Assembly: GCA_910585615.1 (NCBI GenBank)
Contig: CAJUFO010000006.1
Coordinates: 1 to 64,000 of the forward strand
Reading direction: 5' to 3'
From: an uncultured Acetatifactor sp.
GTDB lineage: Bacteria; Bacillota; Clostridia; Lachnospirales; Lachnospiraceae
DNA length: 64,000 nt
The translations under genes were made by a program, and so were the position numbers. This document shows, one piece after another, positions 17,458 to 25,268 of this stretch. The notes under the pieces are model-generated. The model made no database searches and was not told where the DNA came from. It saw only the letters and a list, made by a program, of their open reading frames with translations. Every line of letters begins with the position of its first letter. Position 1 is the stretch's first letter.

Positions 17458-19683
17458 TTATTTGCATTTTCCATCAAAATTTTGTATCATGTCCCGTTTC
17501 AGCCCGTCAAAATCCAGATAATCCTCAATGAACTGCTTCCGCAGCAGCTCCAGGGGGATGAATTCATTGTACTTCCCGTTGATCTGAATCTTGTCCGGCA
17601 GGGGCAGGCTGTAGAGGTCCAGGTCGGAATGCAGGATGTCGCTGATGATGCCCGCCAGCTCCTCTTTGCTCCCGTTAAAGACCACCTCCAGGTACAGGCA
17701 GGTGCTCCAGGGAATCTTGCTCTTGATCTTGCGCTGGAGCAGCGCATAGTGCAGCGTCACCAACTGCCTGGTACCCACCCAGGGGAATATGGCGAACTTC
17801 TGTTTGGACAGTTCCGTCACCAGATTGTCCAGGATGCCGCTGTTCCGGGCGATGTACTGGATTTCCAAAAGGCGCTCCTGGCAGCGGTCGCTTAAATAAG
17901 GATACGGGGCGTCCCGCTCCAGGACGCTGCGCACCTTGCGGACCAGCACCGTGTGGAGCTCCGCCTCGAAATCCCTGTCCCAGTCCACCACGGAGATGCC
18001 GGGCACCCGTTTCACGAACAGCACCTTGGACTTCACATTGATGTCCACTGTCTCCCAGGACATGCCTGCCAAAGCGAAGCGGGTGCCCACGGGATAGGTC
18101 TTGTCCACGGTGCCGATCGTCCGGTTCTCCTCCTTCACCAGCAGGTACTCCGGGGCCAGGAACACCGTCAGGAACTTGTGGCTGTTCACCTCCCGCTCCC
18201 CGGCCCGCCCAATCAGCAGACCGTCATGCTCGGAGCGCTCCAGCTGCTCGATATAGATTAGGTGCAGCAGCAGCTTCTTATAGTCCTCCTGGGAAATCTT
18301 CCGGAAAGCCCCCAGCGTGAGGACTGCCTGGGCCAGCCCGGCGGGGGACATCTCCCCATTGCTCTTCAGGATGCTCATGGTCTGGTGGTACAGCAGGTTA
18401 TAGGGATGGTGCCTGGGCGGGATGGGCTCCATCCAGTGGTCCCTCAGGTACAGCTCGATGATGGCGATCGTCCGGATGAACTCCCAGTTGATGGGGCCCA
18501 GGATGTCGGAGGAATTGATCTTGATGCTCTCCACGAAGGTGAACAGCAGCTGGGGCACCTGCCCCCGCCGTCCGCAGCGGCCCAGCCTCTGGGCGAAGCT
18601 GGATACGTTCAGGGGCGCGCCTATCTGCACCGCCTGATCCAGGGAGCCGATGTCGATGCCAAGCTCCAAAGTCACGGTGGCCCCGGTGACGATTTTCTCA
18701 TCGGCGGACTTCATCTCGTCCTCCGTGGTCTCCCGCAGCAGGGCGGAGACATTGCCGTGGTGGACGCGGTATACGTCAGGCGCTTTATGTTTCAGCGCTA
18801 TTTCGCGCAGATTGGCCATGATGAACTCGATTTCCTCCCGGCTGTTGGCGAAGATGATGGTCTTCTTGTCCAGGGTCTGGCGGAAGAGGTACTCGTAATG
18901 CTCCCTGTCGCCCATATCGCCGCCGGTGTCCTTGTCCACGATGTTCATGCTGCCGTTCCGCTCCACCAGGTCCCGCTTGTCCGACACGTTCACGAAACGC
19001 TCGATGTGCAGACGGACGCGCTTTTTCCCCTCGTCCGTCACCGGAGCCGCGCATCGCCTGCCGGTGCCCGTGTTCAGCCAGTCCTGGGCCAGGGACATGT
19101 CCCCCAAAGTGGCGGAGAGGCCTATCCTGCGGGGATTTACGCCGGTGAGGGCCCTCAGCCGCTCCAGCACGCAGAGAAGCTGCAGCCCCCTTTCGTCCCG
19201 CATGAAAGAGTGCACCTCATCGATGATGACGAAGCGCAGGTCGCAGAACATATTCAGGCAGGCCCCCCGCTTGTTGGTGATCAGGCTCTCCAGGGATTCC
19301 GGGGTGATCTGCAGGATGCCCTCCGGATGCTTGATCAGCCTGTCCTTTTTGTCCACGGAGGCATCCCCGTGCCATTTGGTGACGGGTATATTGGAGTCTA
19401 AGAGCATCTGCTCCAGGCGCTTGAACTGGTCGTTGATCAGCGCTTTCAGAGGGGAGATGTACATGGCCCCCACGGAGCGGGCCGGGTTCTCATAAAGATG
19501 CGTGAGCACCGGAAGGAAGGCTGCTTCCGTCTTGCCGGAAGCCGTGCCGGAGGACAGCAGCAGGTTGTCGTCGCTGTCGAAGATGACCTGGCAGGCCGCC
19601 ACCTGGTTGCCATGCAGCTCTTCCCATTTATTCTCATAGATAAAATCCTGTATAAAAGGCGCAAGCCTGTTGAATACGTCCAT
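17458..19683 (-). CDS. DEAD/DEAH helicase, BrxHI/Lhr-like
   Basis: Superfamily-2 nucleic-acid helicase of 741 residues, cytoplasmic. Visible motifs are the Q/I region with GTASGKT (residues 46-52), PLKALINDQ (motif Ia), ITPES (Ib), DEVH (155-158), SAT (190-192) and QRLGRCGRRG (motif VI, near 370). A long C-terminal region of about 330 residues has no catalytic motif I recognise. The ATG at 19683 has GGAG at 8 nt; an upstream ATG at 19713 has none. It is the third gene after a TerB-N/TerB-C protein and a BrxD-like ATPase. BrxHI-type helicases occur with BrxD in type 2 BREX phage-defence loci, but no pglX or pglZ gene is present here. A role in nucleic-acid remodelling during defence or stress is inferred. 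Confidence 0.85.
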   Translation of the reverse strand: MDVFNRLAPFIQDFIYENKWEELHGNQVAACQVIFDSDDNLLLSSGTASGKTEAAFLPVLTHLYENPARSVGAMYISPLKALINDQFKRLEQMLLDSNIPVTKWHGDASVDKKDRLIKHPEGILQITPESLESLITNKRGACLNMFCDLRFVIIDEVHSFMRDERGLQLLCVLERLRALTGVNPRRIGLSATLGDMSLAQDWLNTGTGRRCAAPVTDEGKKRVRLHIERFVNVSDKRDLVERNGSMNIVDKDTGGDMGDREHYEYLFRQTLDKKTIIFANSREEIEFIMANLREIALKHKAPDVYRVHHGNVSALLRETTEDEMKSADEKIVTGATVTLELGIDIGSLDQAVQIGAPLNVSSFAQRLGRCGRRGQVPQLLFTFVESIKINSSDILGPINWEFIRTIAIIELYLRDHWMEPIPPRHHPYNLLYHQTMSILKSNGEMSPAGLAQAVLTLGAFRKISQEDYKKLLLHLIYIEQLERSEHDGLLIGRAGEREVNSHKFLTVFLAPEYLLVKEENRTIGTVDKTYPVGTRFALAGMSWETVDINVKSKVLFVKRVPGISVVDWDRDFEAELHTVLVRKVRSVLERDAPYPYLSDRCQERLLEIQYIARNSGILDNLVTELSKQKFAIFPWVGTRQLVTLHYALLQRKIKSKIPWSTCLYLEVVFNGSKEELAGIISDILHSDLDLYSLPLPDKIQINGKYNEFIPLELLRKQFIEDYLDFDGLKRDMIQNFDGKCK

Positions 19684-19700
19684 TCTGCAGTCTCCATGTC

Positions 19701-20158
19701 TTATTGTGCACATAAATTGCGGAAAAGCTTGAAAATCAACACTTTTGGGGACATGTTGAATTCCAAGTCGGAGATGTCCCCAGGCCGGTGAGGGAGGCCA
19801 GGGGGGACAGATCCCCGATGTCGTTGTCCCACAAATCCAGCTCCTTGAGCCCGGTCAGCCCCTCCAGGAAAGACAGGTCTCGGATGCCCTCGCCCCGGGC
19901 CTGAAAGCGCTTGGGGTGAATCAGCTCCGCCGCCCGCTCCTTGTCCCACTGCCAGCCCGGCTTTTGCTGGGCGGCCCGACGGGCGGGAAAGCCTTTCATC
20001 CCTCTCCAGGGGCAGCAAGGCCAGGGTCTGGCGTAGCTGCCCCTGGAAGTATCCGGCCCAGCTGTCACTGGGCCCCTGGTGGACAAAGCGATTATCCTCC
20101 AGCCATCTGGCACATTGTTTGGCGGGATCGGCTCCCTCGGGCCAGGTGAAGTCCGCCC
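19701..20158 (-). pseudogene. decayed leucine-rich-repeat protein fragment
   Basis: A 520-nt gap separates the ATPase and helicase genes and holds a relic read in at least three frame segments. First is ADFTWPEGADPAKQCARWLE and onward to about 20000. After a frame change comes FPARRAAQQKPGWQWDKERA and the repeat GLTGLKELDLWDND, then a shift into DISDLEFNMSPKVLIFKLF ending at 19701. The xxLxxLxxLDLxxN pattern is that of leucine-rich repeats. There is no start codon with a ribosome site. It reads in the same direction as the operon, so it may be a lost operon member or the tail of an inserted gene. Confidence 0.65.
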
Positions 20159-20192
20159 CGATTGCCCTCCCGCTTTGGTCAAGACATCCTGA

Positions 20193-20218
20193 TTATATCT
20201 CAAATTTATATCTCAAAT
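20193..20218. repeat. perfect 13-bp tandem duplication at the ATPase stop codon
   Basis: TTATATCTCAAAT occurs at 20193-20205 and again at 20206-20218. The second copy contains the ATPase stop codon. The duplication marks the boundary between the ATPase gene and the decayed fragment. Confidence 0.9.
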
Positions 20219-21585
20219 TCCCGGAATTCGTCCTGTATTTCTTCGTCCGGAATCCCTCCCTTGGCCATCTCAAAGCTGTTGTCCCCGAGAATCTGCGAGA
20301 CAGTCTTCTGGGGATTCTGGTGCAGGATATTGATCAGTTCGATAAAGTCACGGATAATCTCACGGGGCGTGATATGAGTCTCGGCACCCACGCGGTTATA
20401 TTCTACCGTCAGAAAATATACCAGATCCTCCTGAGTCAGTGCCGGAGTATAATTGTACAGCTGGGCATGAATGTTCTGCAGCTTCTCCACAAGGATGTAC
20501 ATTTCCTCCTGGGTCAGCATCTGGAGCCGGATGATGGGGGCGGACATATCCTTTACGTCCGCTGTGGCGAAATGTCCCTCAGCCAGCCGGGAGCGCAGCG
20601 CCTCATAGCTGAACACACCCTTATATTTATCCTCAATGCACTGGGGCGTGCCTCCCATGAGGAAACCGATATGCCGGGCTTTTCCCTGGAGCACATCATT
20701 GTACATGGTGAGGATTTTTTCATAATTATTGGCCCTGGTGATGGAATTTGGTATCTTGAAGATATTGACCAGCTCATCTATGATGACCAGCATCCCCTTA
20801 TATCCCGCCCCCACCAGAAAGGCTGCAAAAATCTTCAGGAAATCGTACCATGTCTCGTCTGTCACGATGAAATTGATGCCCAAATCCGCCTTGGCTTCCT
20901 TTCGGGTGGGATATTCTCCCCGAAACCATCTGAGCACATTGGATTTCAGGGACGCGTCATCCTCCCTGTAGGCTTTCCAATAGAGAACCACCGCTTTGGC
21001 GAACTCGAAACCGTTCACCATTCCCTCCAGGGAACCTGCCACGGCATAAATCTGCCGCTCCACCTCTCTGTCGAATTCTGCCGAAGAATCCGCCTCCGCC
21101 ATGTCTCCTGCGGCTGACTTTTCCCGGCTCCGGACATTTTCTTTTTCTTCCGCAGGAAGCCGCGTTCTGACCGACATCTGGATGCCGGAAATCCATTTCT
21201 CCAATATCAGCGGAAGCGCGCCTCCGTCCGGCTTTGACTTGGTGGACAGATTCTTGATCAGCTCCTTATAAGTAGCCAGCCCCTGTCCCTTGGTCCCGGC
21301 AAATCTCCGCTCCGGCGAAAGATCCGCGTCCACCACGGCAAAGCCTTTGGCTGTGGCATAGTTGCGGATCGTCTGGAGCAGGAAGCTCTTCCCGCTGCCG
21401 TATTTCCCCACGATAAAGCGGAAAGACGCGCCGCCCTCCTCAATCATCTCAATATCATGCAGGATCGCGGCGATTTCCTGTGTACGGCCCACCGTAATAT
21501 ATTCCAGCCCCGCTCTGGGCACCACGCCGCCCTTTAAGGCATTGATCAGAATATTGGCTATTCTTGTAGGTACCTGCTTTGTCAT
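20206..21585 (-). CDS. BrxD-like ATP-binding protein (DUF2791 family)
   Basis: Cytoplasmic P-loop ATPase of 459 residues. Walker A is GKYGSGKS (60-67) and Walker B is MLVIID with Glu271 (265-271). The N-terminal GGVVPRAGLEYITVGRTQE and the later FLMGGTPQCIEDKYKGVFSY and EALRSRLAEGHF are typical of the DUF2791/BrxD group seen in type 2 BREX loci. Residues 140-172 form a charged insert. The ATG overlaps the stop of the TerB-domain gene by 4 nt (ATGA), so translation is coupled and the two proteins probably form a complex. A decayed fragment separates it from the helicase gene. Regulation of partner DNA transactions by ATP binding is inferred. Confidence 0.85.
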   Translation of the reverse strand: MTKQVPTRIANILINALKGGVVPRAGLEYITVGRTQEIAAILHDIEMIEEGGASFRFIVGKYGSGKSFLLQTIRNYATAKGFAVVDADLSPERRFAGTKGQGLATYKELIKNLSTKSKPDGGALPLILEKWISGIQMSVRTRLPAEEKENVRSREKSAAGDMAEADSSAEFDREVERQIYAVAGSLEGMVNGFEFAKAVVLYWKAYREDDASLKSNVLRWFRGEYPTRKEAKADLGINFIVTDETWYDFLKIFAAFLVGAGYKGMLVIIDELVNIFKIPNSITRANNYEKILTMYNDVLQGKARHIGFLMGGTPQCIEDKYKGVFSYEALRSRLAEGHFATADVKDMSAPIIRLQMLTQEEMYILVEKLQNIHAQLYNYTPALTQEDLVYFLTVEYNRVGAETHITPREIIRDFIELINILHQNPQKTVSQILGDNSFEMAKGGIPDEEIQDEFREFEI

Positions 21586-23618
21586 AGGGATTCCACCATC
21601 TCCTTTACTTGCTCTCTGTAGTCGTCGTATAGTTCAAATCCATCGTCCAGGATGCTGTCGCCGATGGAGTCCATGGCCTTTTCGTTGATGCCGTCCATCA
21701 GCACCTCCAGCATGACACCCTGTCCGTCAGCGAAAGGCTTCAAGTTCGTCTCCCCCTCCGCCACCAGCCGCAAGGCCTTTCTCTCTGTCTCCGACAGCGC
21801 CTCTTTCAGGCTGTCCCAGGGGGACGCTGACCCGCTATTTCCAGAAGATTCTTGCGCAGTTTCAGATATTTCTCCTCCGTTTCCAGACAATTCATTTCTC
21901 TCTCCCGGCATTGCTCCATATAAGCTTTCTCTTTCCCGCGCCTGATTATTATCTGCTCCGGAAGGCTGCCCCATTTCGGCAGGCTGCTCTCTCCCGGAAA
22001 TCTCCCCATCATCTCTGCTGCTCTGCCCGGAATCCGCTTTCCCGGACAAAACCGCGGATTGCAGCAGCGGCTCCTCCGGGACTATCAGCCTCTCCTGTGT
22101 CGCCAATGCCTCCTGCCGGATTTTTTCCAGGGAAGCATTGTCCACCTTGACCACCGTCTTCGTGGCCTCCCTATAGAATTCCTCCACCGCAGCCGTGACG
22201 GTTTCCTCCAGGGATATCCCGTCCTTTCGCAGCTCGTCCGCCATCACAGGGCTTAAGGCATCCGGATTCGCGGTCAGCTTATGCTTATATTTCGTCAGCC
22301 GCCGCAGGACGGACTCCATCTGCTTCAGACAATAGCCCAGCAGCCGCTTCCCGCTCTCGGTGGTGATCATGGCGCTGAATGTCCAGCGGTTCTGGCTGCA
22401 CAGGTAAACCTCCTTCTCCGACAGCACCACCCGCCTGTCGGCCTGCCTTGCCGCCGGGTAGAACAGCGCCCCCTGAAACGGCATCCATGCCGCCATGCTC
22501 CGGGTGGGCTGGAAGATGTATTCCTCCAGATCCGCATGGCAGCCGTTGAAAGCCTTGCGCAGCCTGTCCATGGTAAAATAGAAGCAGTCCTGCACCAGCG
22601 CCTTGTTCTCTTCCGTATAAAAATTGGATTTCCTGATGTCGTACTTCGATATGGCACAATATAAATCGAACTTATCTTCCGGGTGGGCAAGTTTGGGATA
22701 ATATGCCTGCAGCCCGTTCTCCCCGATGAACTCCCGGAACGGCCTGGGAAGTTCATAATAGATATGGTAGTCCTTCAGCCATTTTACCGCATATTTGTCT
22801 AAGGACGCGTCATAGACCCGGTAGGCATCCCAGAAAAGCATCAGCCTCTCCAGGCCTTCCTCAGGGCCTTCCACGCCGATATTGTTCAGCAGTTCATAAA
22901 TATACAAAAAAGCGTATGACGTAGAGGTCTGCTGGATATTCCCCTGGCGCACCTGTGTCCTCCAGGTAAAGTATGTCCGCAATTGTCCGTACCCCATCAT
23001 CTGGTAATTGGGGAAATAGGCGGAGTAGGGCAGAACCCTCTCGCAGTCGTCCTCGAAGTCCTTCATGAACATGCCCTGCCGGTAAAAGAGCCTGGAGTTC
23101 TCCTGCTGGATCCTCTTGTCATAGAACCTGGAATTGCCAAAGACCAGTCCCCTGCTCTCCCTGGCGATGTCCCGCATCCGGTTAAAGCGCTCCCGCACGG
23201 GATCCGACTCCCTGGCCGCTTCCCGCGCTCCCGCGGAAATCTCTTCCCCCTGCGATTCCTGGCTCCGGTCGGTCCGCAAGACAAACTTCCCCACCCCGGG
23301 CATGGGGCAGGCGTCATATTCAATCTCGTAGTATGGGGCTTCCTCCGGGACGACATCGGGCACAGGCTTTGGGAGCGGCGCGGTTTTCCCCCGGGGAATC
23401 CGCTCCCCTCCGGAAAGCACCCCTTTCCCGGGCTGTCCGCTTTCCCCGAAAATCCCTTCTTCCATGGAATGCTCTTCTTCCATGGCAGATTCCTCTTCCA
23501 CGGAATACTCTTCTGCCATGGAATGCTCCTCTTCCATGGCAGGCCTCTGAATCTCCTCAAATATCTGAAACGCTTCAAATTCCCTTGGAATGCTCTTCTT
23601 CCATTCGTACTTTCCCAT
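21582..23618 (-). CDS. TerB-N / TerB-C domain protein
   Basis: Soluble protein of 678 residues. The first 60 residues include an acidic repeat rich in MEEE. A proline-rich linker leads to a TerB-N-like domain (about 150-345; NSRFYDKRIQQENSRLF, FPNYQMMGYGQLRTYFTWR, SYAFLYIYELLNNIG). A charged linker precedes a C-terminal TerB-C-like region (ERKALRLVAEGE, AMDSIGDSILDDGFELYDDY). TerB-type helical domains are linked to tellurite resistance, phage response and membrane-associated stress complexes. A GTG at 23633 could initiate, but the ATG at 23618 is preferred. It is the first gene of the operon behind a strong promoter and overlaps the ATPase gene by 4 nt. It probably acts as a sensor or scaffold; this is inference. 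Confidence 0.8.
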   Translation of the reverse strand: MGKYEWKKSIPREFEAFQIFEEIQRPAMEEEHSMAEEYSVEEESAMEEEHSMEEGIFGESGQPGKGVLSGGERIPRGKTAPLPKPVPDVVPEEAPYYEIEYDACPMPGVGKFVLRTDRSQESQGEEISAGAREAARESDPVRERFNRMRDIARESRGLVFGNSRFYDKRIQQENSRLFYRQGMFMKDFEDDCERVLPYSAYFPNYQMMGYGQLRTYFTWRTQVRQGNIQQTSTSYAFLYIYELLNNIGVEGPEEGLERLMLFWDAYRVYDASLDKYAVKWLKDYHIYYELPRPFREFIGENGLQAYYPKLAHPEDKFDLYCAISKYDIRKSNFYTEENKALVQDCFYFTMDRLRKAFNGCHADLEEYIFQPTRSMAAWMPFQGALFYPAARQADRRVVLSEKEVYLCSQNRWTFSAMITTESGKRLLGYCLKQMESVLRRLTKYKHKLTANPDALSPVMADELRKDGISLEETVTAAVEEFYREATKTVVKVDNASLEKIRQEALATQERLIVPEEPLLQSAVLSGKADSGQSSRDDGEISGREQPAEMGQPSGADNNQARERESLYGAMPGERNELSGNGGEISETAQESSGNSGSASPWDSLKEALSETERKALRLVAEGETNLKPFADGQGVMLEVLMDGINEKAMDSIGDSILDDGFELYDDYREQVKEMVESL
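23461..23545. repeat. imperfect repeats encoding an acidic tract
   Basis: Repeats built on TTCCATGGAATGCTC and TTCCATGGCAG encode the MEEEHSM / EEYSVEEE segment near the N-terminus of the TerB-domain protein. Confidence 0.75.
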
Positions 23619-23666
23619 CTCTTCCCCCGACACACCCCAGCAGCAAATGCTCCAAACATTTGTTCC

Positions 23667-23695
23667 ATTGTATCAAAAAGAAAAAGGATAGTCAA
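23667..23695 (-). promoter_or_regulatory. sigma-A-like promoter of the TerB-ATPase-helicase operon
   Basis: TTGACT (23695-23690) and TACAAT (23672-23667) on the minus strand are 17 nt apart and lie about 50 nt before the TerB-domain start codon. The three-gene unit therefore has its own promoter. Confidence 0.75.
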
Positions 23696-23743
23696 TATGC
23701 AGACGGCAATTGAATCATTATTGAGCCGGTTTGCAGGTGCTTC

Positions 23744-25193
23744 CTATTCCCTGTCGCTCCAATGCAGAATCCGGGCATGCTGTTCTCCCCACACCAGCGC
23801 GCTTCCCGACTCTACAGCAGCCCAGGAATTAAAGGCTCCATGATCCTGCGTCTCCCGCACCGTATGGAACACGGCATTCTTCTCTATCACATGGCCTCCC
23901 CAGGTACCATCGCAGATATTGATACCGGCCCGCGGCACGTCCCAGATTGTATTGTGGACGATTTCTATCTCTTCGCAGACCTTCAGGCTGACTCCGGCGC
24001 TCTGTTTCTCCACCCTTCCGTTCCGGCAGAGCAGATTCCCCTCCACTCTGCATTTCGCCGGATAATCCGCTGAAGCCGGCCCGGGACTCAAGTCCATTTT
24101 TCCTTCTTCATGGACACTTTTGTAGCCAAATAGCGGACTCCTGACAGCCTTTGTATCCCCTGCCAAAAGAATGGCATTGGCGCCTGCGTCTGCTATTTCG
24201 CATCCGCGAATCAATGTATTTCGGTTATACCTGCTGATCGTGATGCCGTTTCCTCCAACGTCCAGCCCTTTACAGTCCAGAAAAGATATATGCTCCGTCC
24301 CCTCCAGGAAGACCGCCCCACCACGGTAAATACACCAGTCGCTGCGCAGCACCGGTTCCATCTGTTCCATGAATGTACGCCCTGCATGCCGGAATTCGAT
24401 TTCGGAAAAGGTGAGATGCCGCACCGGCTCATCTGCTGTTCCCTGAAGGGTCAAAAGGTTTTTCAGGCCGGCCACTTCGTAGACAGAATGCGACATATCC
24501 TCCCCCTGCGGCGGATAGTAATACAGATAGCCTTCCATATCGTCATAAAACCATTCGTCCGGGCTGTCCAGCTCTTCAAATATATTTTCAATGAACCGAA
24601 TCTCCCGGTGCATTTCGGATGGCCTGTTATTCTGCCATCCCCCCACATATTCCAGTTTCCCGTCCTTCGTTCTGCCTGTGATCTTGTAATGCATATCGCC
24701 CCATAAAGCCTGATGTATCGCATGGATATATCCTCCCTGCGGATTGGCATAACGGGCTGTACGCTCCTGTGAGAGGCAATCCGCCGAATATCCCTGGAAA
24801 TATCGGGCCGTCTCGTCATAATTCGGATACCGGGCCAGAATTTTCTTCTTACCGTTTACAAAAAGCTGGTCAAACGTCCGGCCTTTGCCTATAGCTGCTC
24901 TGAATACTCCGCCTAAAACCTGCTCCCATTTCGGGTAAATGCGGCACCCGCCGCTGATAACCGCATTTCCACATCCTCTGTAGACAATCGTTTCTTCCTC
25001 ATTCCCGGAATCTTCCGGCGTAAAGACCAACGGTTTTTCCAGATAATAAGTCCCCTCTCCCAGATTAACGGTAATCCCCTTCTTTTTTCTCTCACAGCCA
25101 TCCTGGCCAGCGCAATCGCCTTCTCAATCGACCGAATCGGGCGGCTTTCGCTTCCGACTCAATCATCGTCGCCATGAACCGAAACATATATCT
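23744..25193 (-). pseudogene. right-handed beta-helix protein (GH141/pectate-lyase-like), disrupted
   Basis: The longest intact part (23744-25030) encodes a parallel beta-helix with asparagine-rich rungs (GNGITISRYNRNTLIRGCEI, IEIVHNTIWDVPRAGINI). Its N-terminus continues upstream in pieces. GEGTYYLEKPL is in frame, but the preceding IRSIEKAIALARMAV is reached only across a frameshift near 25073-25093. Before that, IYVSVHGDDD is followed by a TGA at 25161-25159. The order matches the usual start of such proteins. The C-terminus stops about 200 residues short of typical GH141-like enzymes. It probably once acted on polysaccharide together with the esterase-like and fucosidase genes upstream. 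At least two lesions make a functional product unlikely unless sequencing errors are involved. Confidence 0.75.
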
Positions 25194-25268
25194 GCTTTCT
25201 GTCCTCCTTCTGCCGTATGCTGGCGCAAGCGCGGCACTTGGCTCATTTCTCATGGAAATAAAAATACG

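Noticed and set aside
19736-20203. An intact 155-codon gene between ATPase and helicase
   Set aside because: The homologous LRR-like segments lie in different frames and the frame's start overlaps the ATPase stop region without a ribosome site, so it was called a pseudogene fragment.
17458-23618. A complete BREX system
   Set aside because: Only BrxD-like and BrxHI-like genes are seen; no pglX, pglZ, brxA, brxB or pglW-like gene lies on either side.
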